DNA from: Planctomycetaceae bacterium
GTDB lineage: Bacteria > Planctomycetota > Planctomycetia > Pirellulales > Pirellulaceae
Length of the DNA stretch: 64,000 nt
Reading direction: 5' to 3'
Assembly (NCBI GenBank): GCA_024642205.1
Contig: JAHEBQ010000016.1
Location: 52,037 to 116,036 of the forward strand
The notes under the pieces are model-generated. The model was not told the origin of the DNA. It was given only the letters and a program-made list of their open reading frames with translations, and did no database searches. Shown piece after piece: positions 54,501 to 64,000 of this stretch. Position 1 is the first letter of the stretch. Every line of letters starts with the position of its first letter. The translations under genes and the position numbers were made by a program.

Positions 54501-55292
54501 TCATTCCGAATCAGGGCTGAAGAGCTCGTCAAAAAACGACTGCATGGCCAGCCACGAACGCCGGTCCGCAGCCTGGTTGTAGGCCGCACCCCGGGAATTA
54601 TCGTTGCCCGCCATCGGCTGCGTAAAGGAATGGACTGCCCCCGAATAGTAGTTCATCTGCCAATCGACACTGGCTTTGTTGAGTTCGCTTTTGAACGCCT
54701 CAATATCCGACGCGGGTACGAAGGGATCATCGGCACCGTGACAAACCAGGATCTTCGCTTTGATATTTTTTCCGTCTGCTGGCGTCGGTGAATCGAGTCC
54801 TCCATGAAAGCTGACAACGCCGTTGATGGCTGCGCCACTGCGGGCCAACTCCAAAACGCCGGTTCCGCCAAAGCAGTATCCAATCGCCGCGATCCGTTTT
54901 TTGTCCACTCCGTCCTGCGCCATGAGCCGTTCCAGTCCCAGCTTCAGCCGGCGACGGTAAAGACCACGATCACCCTTGAATGTCCCGGCCCGCTGGCCTG
55001 CTTCCTGTGGATTGCCAGGACGATTCGTTTTCCCGTAGATGTCAAGCGCGAATGCGACATAGCCCATCTCCGCCAATTGTTTGCACCGACTCTTTTCGTA
55101 GTCGGTGAGCCCCATCCATTGATGTACAACCAGCACTCCGGGTACATCCTGACCAGCATTGTCAGAATCCCAGGCAACGAATCCTTCGAGAGCAACATCG
55201 CCATCGCTGTATTGAACCACCTGGGTCCTGACCTCCGCCACGACCGACGTCAGGCAAACAAACGGAATCAGAATCGCTAACATGTATCTCAT
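54501..55292 (-). CDS. Secreted dienelactone hydrolase family protein
   Basis: A 263-residue alpha/beta hydrolase with a signal peptide (MRYMLAILIPFVCLTSVVAE, cut near VVA). The dienelactone hydrolase catalytic triad is visible: Cys in IGYCFGGTG, Asp in CHGADDPFV and His in GAVHSFTQP. The length matches the family (about 230-270 residues). The family cleaves cyclic esters and lactones; export suggests an extracytoplasmic ester substrate, which is not known. It stands alone, convergent with the GAF-HlyD gene and in the same direction as the gene at 55.4 kb. Confidence 0.92.
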   Translation of the reverse strand: MRYMLAILIPFVCLTSVVAEVRTQVVQYSDGDVALEGFVAWDSDNAGQDVPGVLVVHQWMGLTDYEKSRCKQLAEMGYVAFALDIYGKTNRPGNPQEAGQRAGTFKGDRGLYRRRLKLGLERLMAQDGVDKKRIAAIGYCFGGTGVLELARSGAAINGVVSFHGGLDSPTPADGKNIKAKILVCHGADDPFVPASDIEAFKSELNKASVDWQMNYYSGAVHSFTQPMAGNDNSRGAAYNQAADRRSWLAMQSFFDELFSPDSE

Positions 55293-55432
55293 TGATAAAC
55301 CCCTGGTTCGGGAACTTGCTGGACGTACATCCGGATTCTAACATCCTGGTACGGTAGTTGAGAACGGCAGCGGGCACACGGGATCCGAACCGGAATTTCC
55401 AGCCAGCTTCCAGGATCTCCTCACCAGAACTC

Positions 55433-57487
55433 CTATTCGCTGTCCCCTGAAATCAGGGCCGGGTATGCCCCCATGATGACTCGAATGTGGTTTTCATTTC
55501 GCGCGTACAGCAACAGCTGTCGCGGGAATGACTCCGAAATGCTCTTGAGGATCATCACGCGAATTGCCGTTTCCAGGTCTTCTCGTCGTTTCAGCTCAAT
55601 CCGGTGTCCATCCTCGTTTCTTTCGATCAGCCTCATGGGCATCATCATACGCAGACTGGACATATTGAGCTGAAGCGACTGCTGCGACGAATCCCCGCTT
55701 TCCCCGGTTGCATCGCCCTGGATTCCCTCCAGTTGAAACTGGAATGTTCCGTTCCCACCCCCCCCGGAGTCTTTCGAATCTGGATCAAGCCCCAGCACGA
55801 ACGTTCCGCCGCTGAGCTGGGAAAACTTCAATTGAACATCGACCGGGTGCATATTGGCATTGGCGTATTGCTGCTCGACGTTGTTGAGGTTTTCCTGCCA
55901 TGCGTCTTTGGTAAAATACTCGATCATGAACGGCTGGTCTTCCGCCCCGAGTCGCCGAGTCAAATCCTTGACAAGATTCCTGATCGGCTGCCCGTGATCT
56001 TTGGCCTCACCCGACGTCAACAGGTTGACTTGATCCTGGACAGCGGTCATATCACCCTGAATCCACCAATCGTTCGTTAGCACGTAGGCATCGTGCCTGA
56101 CATTATAGAAATCAACCGCTGAATTTCGCGTTCGATCGAACCCGTTCAGCCCCGAGTTTTGTTCAAACCGCTCCGCCGGGATCGTCCACCAGACACTTGA
56201 ACCATCGTCCCGCCACGTGAGTTGCTGGTCGTGATTGTCGTTGGCGAAACGAGTGATCGCGGAGGTAAAACGATGGGCAGCTTCGATGTCAAGTAATCGT
56301 TCCATGGAAATCAGCCCGGGGCGATCGGCGGACTGAGCGTCATTGATAAACCGCATTTCACAGAATGCCTGTCGCCGCGGGATGACATCGGTCATGTTGT
56401 CCAGACCGATTTCCTTGAAATGGTCCGTCCACTTTGTAGCCGCTGCGCCCGGACCATGCAGCGCATCAAACAGGCGTGCTGATTCCGCGTAAACCGCGGC
56501 TTCGTCGCGGGCAAACACCCGAAGCTCAATCGGTTCGACGGCCAGGGGCGGAACGTCGACGGACCGATAAAACTCATACATCCGAGCCTGGCCAGCGGCC
56601 GGTTGCGTATACTTTACGATCGCGTCCGCCAAAACAACTGGCTGCAGTTCACCTTCGGATGTCGGCTCGGCGATAACGATCTTCAGTCCGCACGCCGGCA
56701 TCTCGCTGATTTTCGACAGATCCCATTCTTCCTTGGGCCAGTGCGGGAAAAAATAGCGCATTCGAACCGGATTGCCATAGACGGTTACCAGACCATCCCG
56801 ATCATTGAGCGGTGACTTGCTTTTCCTGATCGCCAGGTACTTGCGGGATTTGCCGAGTGATCGAAAGCTCTCATCACCGATACGATTCTTCAAGGCTTCG
56901 AGAAACGGTGTATGATTCGAAAGAACCAACCATTCTTCGACACGTCGAATCTTGCACCACCCCAATTCCGCGGATTCCGGATCGCCAGAATTTTTTTCCA
57001 CCGACTCCGGTCTGGATGGGGGATTCGCCGGGTCCCCGACCTGGGCTGTTTTGTCCAATTGTTCGTTGACGCCGCGCATCCAAAGTTGAATCCTGTCCAG
57101 TACATCGGATTCCGCCCGGATAAAAAGCGACCAGTGAAACGTTTCTTCATCAAGGTCGTGAACGGCGAAGGAGACTTGTCTGACACCGCCAATCAGCGAC
57201 TCCAACTCGGAAAGCCTCATTTGAATTTGCTCAAGATTATCGGTCTCGATGATCGGAAATCGCTCGTCCGCAAGCATTTCGATCGCTTTGACGAATCGCG
57301 GATTGGAAAAGACATCCAGCGACCTGATCCTGTCATAGGTCGTTGCGACATCGCGGATCTCGGAAAACAGGATCACATCCCGGTCCAACCAATGGGCCAC
57401 GTCCTGATCGGGTTGCGCCAGCCCGGGAAGACACGAGAATGCAACAATTGCCAGAGTCAGCAACAATCGGAAAACGGGTCGTTTCAT
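55433..57487 (-). CDS. Large secreted protein of unknown function
   Basis: A 684-residue exported protein that I do not recognise. ATG 57487 is chosen over the long upstream frame because GGAG sits six bases before it and it opens a clean signal peptide (MKRPVFRLLLTLAIVAFSC, cut near GLAQ). The mature protein starts AHWLDRDVILFSEIRDVATTYDRIRS and has a mixed alpha/beta composition, with recurring stretches such as WSLFIRAESDVLDRIQLWM and QFLFIRA-like strands. A Gly/Asp-rich loop lies around KDSGGGGNGTFQFQ near residue 580. Such length and style are common among planctomycete DUF3352-like secreted proteins, but I cannot confirm that family. It is divergent from the hexaheme gene. Confidence 0.75.
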   Translation of the reverse strand: MKRPVFRLLLTLAIVAFSCLPGLAQPDQDVAHWLDRDVILFSEIRDVATTYDRIRSLDVFSNPRFVKAIEMLADERFPIIETDNLEQIQMRLSELESLIGGVRQVSFAVHDLDEETFHWSLFIRAESDVLDRIQLWMRGVNEQLDKTAQVGDPANPPSRPESVEKNSGDPESAELGWCKIRRVEEWLVLSNHTPFLEALKNRIGDESFRSLGKSRKYLAIRKSKSPLNDRDGLVTVYGNPVRMRYFFPHWPKEEWDLSKISEMPACGLKIVIAEPTSEGELQPVVLADAIVKYTQPAAGQARMYEFYRSVDVPPLAVEPIELRVFARDEAAVYAESARLFDALHGPGAAATKWTDHFKEIGLDNMTDVIPRRQAFCEMRFINDAQSADRPGLISMERLLDIEAAHRFTSAITRFANDNHDQQLTWRDDGSSVWWTIPAERFEQNSGLNGFDRTRNSAVDFYNVRHDAYVLTNDWWIQGDMTAVQDQVNLLTSGEAKDHGQPIRNLVKDLTRRLGAEDQPFMIEYFTKDAWQENLNNVEQQYANANMHPVDVQLKFSQLSGGTFVLGLDPDSKDSGGGGNGTFQFQLEGIQGDATGESGDSSQQSLQLNMSSLRMMMPMRLIERNEDGHRIELKRREDLETAIRVMILKSISESFPRQLLLYARNENHIRVIMGAYPALISGDSE

Positions 57488-57637
57488 GCTGACTCCAGAT
57501 GAGACATTCGAGACAAATCGCCGGATCGATTGTAGCTTCATTTTCGGGTGAGGGAGAGACTCCTCCGGGGGATCGATTATACTGAGCCCGATTATTTCAT
57601 GGCCTCCACAGGCGAAAATTCCAGGGACAGCATTTTT

Positions 57638-60424
57638 ATGAGACTTCGTTTGCCGCTGATTTGTTTGATTGCCACGTCCTGGATGACCTGTCGTGTCCAA
57701 GCTCAATCGCTGACCGAAACCCTGATCGCCGAAACGCCAACCGCCCTCGCCGCAGCGGCGAGACAAGACGGGAATATTGTTCGCGGCGCGATTCTGTTTC
57801 ACCAGGGCAACATCAACTGTGCCAAATGCCATCGTCCAAAAGCGGAAGCGGATCGAATCGGTCCCGACCTGAGTCGCTTGGATCAGGAATCCACCGATGC
57901 CTACCTGGTCGAATCGATTCTTGAGCCCTCCCGGGTCATCAAAAAGGGTTTCGAAACAGCCACCGTGTTGACACTCAACGGCAAAATCTTCAACGGGCTG
58001 GTTGTTAAACAGGACGCCGAAACGATTATCCTGCGCGATAGCCAGAACGTCGATGCGTTAATCACAATTGCAAGAAATGAAATTGAAGAACTGCGCCCCG
58101 GCACGAAATCAAGCATGCCCGATGGCCTGGCCAATGAGCTGAAGAACCGCCAACAATTTCTGGATCTGGTCCGCTACGTGATCGATATCCGCGAGCGAGG
58201 ACCCACGCCGGAATCGGTAGCCGACCTTCCAGTCGTTCGCCGTGAATTGAACCCCGAGCTCATTGGACTGACCCTGATCAATGAACTCAACTGCAGCGCA
58301 TGCCATGAGTCCGGAACGACTCAATCGTTGGTGGGCGCGAAACAAGCTCCCAACCTGAACTGGTCAGGCAAATGGCTGAACCCGACCCACCTCGCACGTT
58401 TCATCGCCGATCCACATGCGATCAAGCCCGGCACGACCATGCCCGAAATGCTTCGGCATCTGGATGACCCAACACGTACCGAAACGGCCATCGCGATCAC
58501 GCACTTCCTGATCGCAAAATCTGAAAACCAGTTTCGGGCTCAACCGATTGACCGGCAAGCCATGGTACGTGGTTTCGAGCTTTTCCAATCCGTCGGTTGT
58601 GTTGCCTGCCATGCCCCTCGGGATCAGGCAGCCGTTGAGATACCGTATTCCGATTCCCTGCCACTCGGCGACCTAACACCAAAGTACTCTGTTGACGGAC
58701 TCGTCACGTTTCTGGAAAACCCGCACGTCGTCCGACCATCCGGAAGGATGCCGAATATGCGACTGACCCACTTCGAAGCTCAGGACCTTGCACACTTTTT
58801 GCTTCAAGCCGGAGGCCAGCCGGCCACTCCGTGGAAAGTTGATCTGGCACTGGCCGAAAAGGGCCAACGGCTATTCAGTGAACACAACTGTGCCGCCTGT
58901 CATGCCAATGTGATGGAAGTCAAGCCTGAATCGGTCAGCCAGGTCGCGCTCGCGCAAGCAAAACCGAATCGCGGCTGCCTGTCCGGTAAGCCTGGTGACT
59001 GGCCGGATTTTCAACTCTCCGATCGCGACCGGAAATTCATCCAGACGGCGATGGAAAACCGTGCCTCCAAGCTGACCAACGAGCAGCAAATCGCCGTCTC
59101 GCTCCAATCGTTCAATTGCACAGCCTGTCACCTGCGCGATGATCTTGGCGGCGTGACGGCCGTTCGCAACCCGCACTTTCAAACGACCAACCTCAACCTG
59201 GGCGAACAAGGGCGGATTCCACCCACGCTCACGGGTGTCGGCGCCAAACTGAACTCCAAATGGATGCGCGACGTCCTGGTCAATGGCCGGGTGATCCGAC
59301 CCTACATGAAAACTCGCATGCCCCAATTTGGCGAAGAAAATATCGGCCATCTCGTCGAACTGTTTCAGCAAACCGACAAACTCCCGGAGATCCGGTTTGC
59401 CGAATTTGACGATCAAAAGGAAATGCGGAAACTCGGCCTCAACATCGCCGGCAACAAGGGACTCAACTGCATCGCTTGTCACACCTACAAATTTGAATTG
59501 TCGGATACGATGCCTGCGGTTGACTTGACCGAGATGGCGGAACGCCTCAAGAAAGACTGGTTTTACCAGTACATGTTGGCGCCTCAAAGGTTCAGTCCCA
59601 ACACCGTCATGCCTTCGTTCTGGCCAGGTGGAAAGGCGATTCGCCAGGACATCGAAGGCGATCCCGAATTTCAAATCGAGGCCCTCTGGCAATACCTGGT
59701 TGATGGACGACAAGCCGGTACTCCCAGTGGCGTGGTGAGAGAACCGCTCGAGGTCATTGTTACCAACGAAGCCAAAATGTTGCGACGCAGCTATCCCGGT
59801 ATCGGCAAACGCGGAATTGGTGTCGGCTATCCCGGTGGAGTCAACCTCGCGTTCGACGCCGAGCAAATGAGGTTGGCCATGATCTGGAAAGGGAAATTTG
59901 CTGACCCAGGCGGAGTCTGGACTGGACAGGGACATGGCAATGTTCGGCCGATGGGCCGGCCTTTTGATTTTGCCAAAGGCCCCGATCTTGACGACCGGTC
60001 CAATCCATGGGACGTCAATGATTCCCGGCCGCCAAACCACCAGTTTTTCGGTTACGAACTGGACAAGTCTCGAAGACCGACGTTCAAGTACCGATTTGAA
60101 GACGTGGACGTCAAAGATTACTTTCTGCAAATTGTCACCGACGATCAGGCCAGTGGCTTGCGCCGTAATGTCGCTTTGTCGTCCGCCCACGATCACGGCA
60201 ACCTTGGCTTTCGAGTCGCCGTCGACAATGAGATTTCTGATGAGGGCAACGGGCTGTTTTCGATAGGGAACAAGTTGAAAGTCCGCGTTCTTTCAAATCA
60301 AGAATCACAGATCGTGGAAACGGCTGAAGGAAAACTGCTTCGAATCGCAATCAACCTGACGGCTGGCAAAGAGCAGAATCTTGTCATCGAATATGTTTGG
60401 CCTCAACGAATCGACAACCAATGA
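57638..60424 (+). CDS. Secreted hexaheme protein with Pirellula-type heme-binding domain
   Basis: A 928-residue exported protein from ATG 57638 (signal MRLRLPLICLIATSW, cut near VQA). The first heme domain (about residues 35-200) has the features of the planctomycete/verrucomicrobial putative heme-binding domain: GAILFHQGNINCAKCHRP, IGPDLSRL, ESILEPSRVIKKGFE, and a strand-rich FNGLVVKQDAETIILRD. Five more CxxCH sites follow: CSACH, CVACH, CAACH, CTACH and CIACH. These have the spacing of small monoheme cytochrome c domains, with Met ligands in phrases like TRMPQFG. The C-terminal 230 residues have no heme site. Such proteins are thought to act in periplasmic oxidation of sugars or other substrates. 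It is followed in the same direction by a propeller protein and an FG-GAP protein. Confidence 0.9.
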   Translation: MRLRLPLICLIATSWMTCRVQAQSLTETLIAETPTALAAAARQDGNIVRGAILFHQGNINCAKCHRPKAEADRIGPDLSRLDQESTDAYLVESILEPSRVIKKGFETATVLTLNGKIFNGLVVKQDAETIILRDSQNVDALITIARNEIEELRPGTKSSMPDGLANELKNRQQFLDLVRYVIDIRERGPTPESVADLPVVRRELNPELIGLTLINELNCSACHESGTTQSLVGAKQAPNLNWSGKWLNPTHLARFIADPHAIKPGTTMPEMLRHLDDPTRTETAIAITHFLIAKSENQFRAQPIDRQAMVRGFELFQSVGCVACHAPRDQAAVEIPYSDSLPLGDLTPKYSVDGLVTFLENPHVVRPSGRMPNMRLTHFEAQDLAHFLLQAGGQPATPWKVDLALAEKGQRLFSEHNCAACHANVMEVKPESVSQVALAQAKPNRGCLSGKPGDWPDFQLSDRDRKFIQTAMENRASKLTNEQQIAVSLQSFNCTACHLRDDLGGVTAVRNPHFQTTNLNLGEQGRIPPTLTGVGAKLNSKWMRDVLVNGRVIRPYMKTRMPQFGEENIGHLVELFQQTDKLPEIRFAEFDDQKEMRKLGLNIAGNKGLNCIACHTYKFELSDTMPAVDLTEMAERLKKDWFYQYMLAPQRFSPNTVMPSFWPGGKAIRQDIEGDPEFQIEALWQYLVDGRQAGTPSGVVREPLEVIVTNEAKMLRRSYPGIGKRGIGVGYPGGVNLAFDAEQMRLAMIWKGKFADPGGVWTGQGHGNVRPMGRPFDFAKGPDLDDRSNPWDVNDSRPPNHQFFGYELDKSRRPTFKYRFEDVDVKDYFLQIVTDDQASGLRRNVALSSAHDHGNLGFRVAVDNEISDEGNGLFSIGNKLKVRVLSNQESQIVETAEGKLLRIAINLTAGKEQNLVIEYVWPQRIDNQ

Positions 60425-60568
60425 AATCTTTCAGCATAAGAGAATTGCTGGCAGCTCGGCGAAAGAACTCGCGGACCCGTAGCTGACACCAGGGGGTGAC
60501 AATCATCGCCTATGACTCAACCGAAACCCGCAAGCACTCGTCGACCAACCCAAGTCTAGAAAAATCAA

Positions 60569-62056
60569 ATGATCATCTCTACTCTGTTTCACGTATGTAC
60601 TTCCCTGATCCTGACATGTCTCCCCCAACAGGACCCGCTCGGCGAATACTGGGGGACCGGCGAAGAAGAATCAAAATATTACAAACTGGTGGATATTCCG
60701 CTGCCGGAGGAACTCGCGATCGAGGCAGGGAGCTTCGAAGTCATGCCGGACCAGAAACGACTGGCCGTCGCAACACGACGCGGCGATATCTTTTTGGTTA
60801 ACGGCATGTTCGACGAGCATCCGCAGCCCGAATTCAAACCCTTTGCCAGCGGGTTGGACGAGGTTTTTGGCATGGCGTATCGCAATGGCTCCTTCCTGGT
60901 GACCCAACAGACGGAAGTCACCCGCATCACGGATATCGACGGCGATGACCGCGCCGATCGATTTGAAACGCTCAGTGACGCCTGGGGGTTTCGGCATTAC
61001 CACGAGTTTTCATTTGGCTCCAAGCCCGACGATGAGGGGAACATCTGGGTCGCACTTTGTCTTTCGGAGTCGTATCACTCCAAAGCGCCGTTTCGTGGAT
61101 GGTGTCTGAAAATCACACCCGACGGTAAAACGATACCCGTCTGCAGTGGGATTCGCAGCCCTTGCGGCATCGGTCCCAACGAACATGGCGTGATGTTCTA
61201 CGCCGAAAGCCAGGGCCCCTGGAACGGCTCGTGCTCCCTGAAAGTCCTGCAGCCTGGTGGATTCATGGGCCACCCGATCAGTTTCAAGTCGTACGAACTT
61301 GCCCCTGAAATGGGCCCGGTACCGGTCGAGCCCCATTCCAACTCGCGACTCGAAATTGAGCGGAAACGCGTCAAGGAGCTGGTTCCCTATGCCGTCGTTT
61401 TTCCCTACATCCGAATGGGGCGATCGATCTCCGGATTCATGGTCGACCGGACGGGCGGCAAGTTCGGCCCATTCGAAAACCAGATTTTCATTGGCGATTT
61501 CAGTCTCGGCGTCATCATGCGTGCGACGACCGAGATGGTCAACGGCGTTTGGCAGGGTGCCTGCTATCCGTTCCGCGAGGGATTCGATACCGGCCTGCTC
61601 GCTGTGCAGTTTACGCCCAATGGAAGCCTGATCGCCGGAGGCACCAATCGAGGCTGGCCGGTCCGGGGACCCAAGGCTTATGCCATTCAGCGACTGGACT
61701 GGACCGGCGTGGTCCCGTTTGAAATCAGGGAAATCAATGTAAGTCCAGATGGCTTTCGATTGTCATTTACGAAACCCATCAATCCCGGGCTCGCTTCAAA
61801 TCCCGGAACCTATCAGCTCAAGACGTTTACCCATATTTACCAGCAGGGCTACGGCAGCCCCGAAGTCGACCAGACGACGCCAACAATCACGAAAGCCACG
61901 GTGTCCAAAGACGGCCTGTCGGTCGAACTGGAAGTTGCCAACCGAGTACAGGGACACGTGCATGATTTTTATCTGCCAGGCCTTAGATCGAAGGACGACG
62001 AACAACTGGTTCACTCCAGTGCCTACTACACATTGAACGAGATTCCCAAACAGTAA
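60569..62056 (+). CDS. Secreted beta-propeller protein (sorbosone/glucose dehydrogenase-like fold)
   Basis: A 495-residue protein with a short N-terminal hydrophobic segment (MIISTLFHVCTSLILTCL) from ATG 60569. The next 370 residues show propeller-like repeats: FEVMPDQKRLAVATRRGDIFLVNG, FGMAYRNGSFLVTQQTEVTRITDIDGDDRAD (in part), NIWVALCLS and FKLEIERK-like strands. A late block FIGDFSLGVIMR and GLLAVQFTPNGSLIAGGTNRGW is common in planctomycete soluble-quinoprotein-like proteins. The last 110 residues look like a separate beta domain (FRLSFTKPINPGLASNPGTYQL). The lack of recognisable PQQ ligands prevents calling it an active dehydrogenase. It starts 144 bases after the hexaheme gene and could supply electrons to it. 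Confidence 0.8.
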   Translation: MIISTLFHVCTSLILTCLPQQDPLGEYWGTGEEESKYYKLVDIPLPEELAIEAGSFEVMPDQKRLAVATRRGDIFLVNGMFDEHPQPEFKPFASGLDEVFGMAYRNGSFLVTQQTEVTRITDIDGDDRADRFETLSDAWGFRHYHEFSFGSKPDDEGNIWVALCLSESYHSKAPFRGWCLKITPDGKTIPVCSGIRSPCGIGPNEHGVMFYAESQGPWNGSCSLKVLQPGGFMGHPISFKSYELAPEMGPVPVEPHSNSRLEIERKRVKELVPYAVVFPYIRMGRSISGFMVDRTGGKFGPFENQIFIGDFSLGVIMRATTEMVNGVWQGACYPFREGFDTGLLAVQFTPNGSLIAGGTNRGWPVRGPKAYAIQRLDWTGVVPFEIREINVSPDGFRLSFTKPINPGLASNPGTYQLKTFTHIYQQGYGSPEVDQTTPTITKATVSKDGLSVELEVANRVQGHVHDFYLPGLRSKDDEQLVHSSAYYTLNEIPKQ

Positions 62057-62271
62057 ACGCCCTGTCGGCGGCCCGGATTTGCAACAGCTGTTTTTGGCAA
62101 ATGGCAATTACAGTCCCATGATCCGCCGGACCTGTCAGGCGCCTGGCAACGTGGCGAAACCGGGATGGCAACCCAGGTGAACCGGCATGTCAATTGGTAG
62201 AACAACAATTCCATGATAGAACCAGGCGAAATTTCAATCAGTCAAACTCCGTTCCGCAAGACTGGAGTCCT

Positions 62272-64000
62272 ATGAAGTTTCTGGCTTGCTTTATCGCAGT
62301 GGTTTTCCTTTCGCGATCGACTGTTTCCCAGGTCACTCAGCGTCCACTCCAGCCCCTTTCCTATAACCATCCTGGATTGGTCGTTGATCTTGGTGTCGGG
62401 CTTTGGGCTTGGCCGTTACCAATGGATTTCGATGGCGACGGGGACCTGGATCTTGTTGTCAATTGCCCGGACAAACCGTCCAACGGGGTTTATTTTTTTG
62501 AGAACGCGGTAGGCGATACAGCAACCGACCCGACCCCGGTCTTCAAACCGGGCAAACGGATCAGTCAAGGCTTGCAAAATGTCCAAGTCAGTTTCGTGGA
62601 CGGCGAACCGCACGTGCTTACTCCCGGAAAACTGTATCCAGATTTTCAAAAAACCGGCTTGGCTTTTCCCGAAGAAATGCCGCTCGCTACCACAATCCAC
62701 CCCGGTAAAACCCGGGCGAACATGTGGCGGATGGTCGACTATGACGGTGACGGGGCACAAGACATTATCGTCGGCGTCGGATTCTGGGGTGACTACGGGT
62801 GGGACAATGCCTACGACGTCAAGGGAAACTGGCTCAACGGTCCATTACGAGGATTCGTGTACCTGGCCAGGAACCTGGGCGTGACAGGACAACCGGAATT
62901 CGCCAAGCCGGTCAGGCTGATGGCAGGCGAGAGCCCCATCGAGGTGTTCGGCTGGCCGTCGCCGAATTTCGCAGACTTTGATGGCGACGGTGACCTGGAT
63001 TTACTTTGCGGTGAGTTTCTCGATGGATTTACGTATTTCCAGAACCGTGGCACGCGTTCCGAGCCAGATTATGCCACGGGACTCCGGGTGAAAACGCCTG
63101 CTGGAAGGCCGCTGGCCATGGACCTGCAGATGATCACGCCGACGGCCATCGACTGGGACAAAGACGGTGACCTCGATTTAATCGTTGGTGACGAAGATGG
63201 TCGGGTTGCGTTCGTGGAAAACTCAGGCCAGCTTTCGAACCAGCGTGTTCCACAGTTTTTTGCGCCGAAGTACTTCCGCCAGGAGTCTGACAAGTTGAAA
63301 TTTGGCGCCCTCGCGACACCCTGTGGTTTTGACTGGGACGGCGATGGCGACGACGATATCATCAGCGGGAACACGGCGGGCTACATTGGTTACTTTGAAA
63401 ACCTGGGAGGTTCGGACGTCGAACATCCGCGCTGGGCCGCACCCACGCTGCTCCGGGCGGACGGTCAAACGATTCGTGTCATGGCTGGCTCCAACGGCAG
63501 CATCCAGGGACCGGCGGAAGCCAAATGGGGCTACACGACACAAACCGTTGCGGATTGGGACGGCGACGGTCTGCCTGATCTGATCGCGAATTCCATCCTG
63601 GGAAAAGTGGTCTGGTATCGCAATGTTGGTTCGCGCGAACAACCTTGTCTCGCGGCGGCCCAACCGATCGAAGTAGAATGGGATGGACCGCCCCCGGCAC
63701 TTTCCTACGGTTGGCTTCGTCCGGAAGGAAAAAACCTCCTCACGCAGTGGCGGACTACGCCGGTTGCGGTCGATTGGAACCAGGACGGCCTGACCGATCT
63801 CGTCATGCTTGATCACGAAGGATACCTTGCCCTGTATCTACGGGACAGGCGCAATGGAAAACGGATCCTCAGTCCACCGCGACGCGATTTGTGTGACGAA
63901 CAGGGTCGACCACTGCGGTTGAACAAGGGACAGGCGGGAAAAAGCGGCAGGCGAAAATTCTGCATTGTCGATTGGGACGGAGATGGTGCCTTGGACATTC
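62272..64000 (+). CDS. Secreted FG-GAP/VCBS repeat protein, 3' end outside window
   Basis: Starts at ATG 62272 with GGAG six bases upstream and a signal peptide (MKFLACFIAVVFLSRSTVSQ). The frame is open to the window end, so at least 576 residues are encoded and the C terminus is missing. It contains repeated Ca-binding-like FG-GAP blades, each with a DxDGDGxxDLL type loop: PMDFDGDGDLDLVV, MVDYDGDGAQDIIVG, FADFDGDGDLDLLCG, AIDWDKDGDLDLIVG, GFDWDGDGDDDIISG, VADWDGDGLPDLIA, AVDWNQDGLTDLVM and IVDWDGDGALDI. Eight blades are seen so far. The fold is a seven- or more-bladed propeller probably used for binding; no catalytic motif was seen. Same strand as the hexaheme and propeller genes. Confidence 0.9.
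   Translation, partial: MKFLACFIAVVFLSRSTVSQVTQRPLQPLSYNHPGLVVDLGVGLWAWPLPMDFDGDGDLDLVVNCPDKPSNGVYFFENAVGDTATDPTPVFKPGKRISQGLQNVQVSFVDGEPHVLTPGKLYPDFQKTGLAFPEEMPLATTIHPGKTRANMWRMVDYDGDGAQDIIVGVGFWGDYGWDNAYDVKGNWLNGPLRGFVYLARNLGVTGQPEFAKPVRLMAGESPIEVFGWPSPNFADFDGDGDLDLLCGEFLDGFTYFQNRGTRSEPDYATGLRVKTPAGRPLAMDLQMITPTAIDWDKDGDLDLIVGDEDGRVAFVENSGQLSNQRVPQFFAPKYFRQESDKLKFGALATPCGFDWDGDGDDDIISGNTAGYIGYFENLGGSDVEHPRWAAPTLLRADGQTIRVMAGSNGSIQGPAEAKWGYTTQTVADWDGDGLPDLIANSILGKVVWYRNVGSREQPCLAAAQPIEVEWDGPPPALSYGWLRPEGKNLLTQWRTTPVAVDWNQDGLTDLVMLDHEGYLALYLRDRRNGKRILSPPRRDLCDEQGRPLRLNKGQAGKSGRRKFCIVDWDGDGALDI

Noticed and set aside
1..64000. CRISPR arrays, tRNA genes, IS elements, prophage or attachment sites
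   Set aside because: I looked for regularly spaced repeats, cloverleaf-like sequences, transposase motifs and paired terminal repeats and found none I could support by eye.

Overview
The window reads as a chromosomal segment of a planctomycete, most like the Pirellulaceae. The evidence is two secreted sulfatases, tandem SASA-type acetylesterases, a secreted LEQR-motif protease, a very large complement of c-type multiheme cytochromes, the Pirellula-type heme-binding domain protein, FG-GAP and propeller secreted proteins, many TTG/GTG starts and weak Shine-Dalgarno sequences. No rRNA, tRNA, CRISPR array, IS element or prophage was seen.

Layout. 1-1350: 3'-truncated sulfatase. 2.3-7.8 kb (minus): HdeD-like membrane protein and an RND pump/adaptor pair. 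8.2-10.2 kb (plus): a glycerophosphodiester phosphodiesterase gene broken by a frameshift and an amber codon. 10.7-16.7 kb: polysaccharide-oriented secreted enzymes (DUF2341-LamG-SASA protein, SASA esterase, sulfatase). 16.9-31.7 kb: small secreted protein, secreted matrixin fused to two HbpS/GlcG-like domains, an outer-membrane barrel, a ten-heme cytochrome with LVIVD propeller, and two five-heme c554-like cytochromes. 31.9-41.5 kb: HlyD adaptor, TolC-like protein, an FHA-GAF-class III cyclase on the opposite strand, then an M50 protease/HlyD fusion overlapping a shortened SecA-like ATPase. 41.6-51.5 kb (minus): a six-gene operon (cNMP-binding Ser/Thr kinase, b-type membrane cytochrome, anchored decaheme cytochrome, pentaheme cytochrome, NuoE-NuoF fusion, and a NuoG-like polyferredoxin carrying two cNMP-binding domains). 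52.1-54.3 kb: GAF-GAF-TM-HlyD adaptor. 54.5-64 kb: dienelactone hydrolase, unknown secreted protein, hexaheme heme-binding-domain protein, propeller protein and a truncated FG-GAP protein.

How it may work together (inference). The 41.6-51.5 kb operon looks like a route from NADH through flavin and Fe-S clusters, then a b-type membrane cytochrome, into periplasmic multiheme cytochromes. The porin/ten-heme pair at 21-28 kb could carry electrons across or onto the outer membrane. A nucleotide cyclase and three intact-looking cNMP-binding domains in the same locus suggest cyclic-nucleotide control. Interleaved with it is a set of export genes (SecA-like, M50/HlyD, HlyD, TolC, GAF-HlyD) with no ABC or RND motor of its own, which I consider a candidate uncharacterised secretion system. 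These two interlocked sets are the best candidates for new biology in the window.
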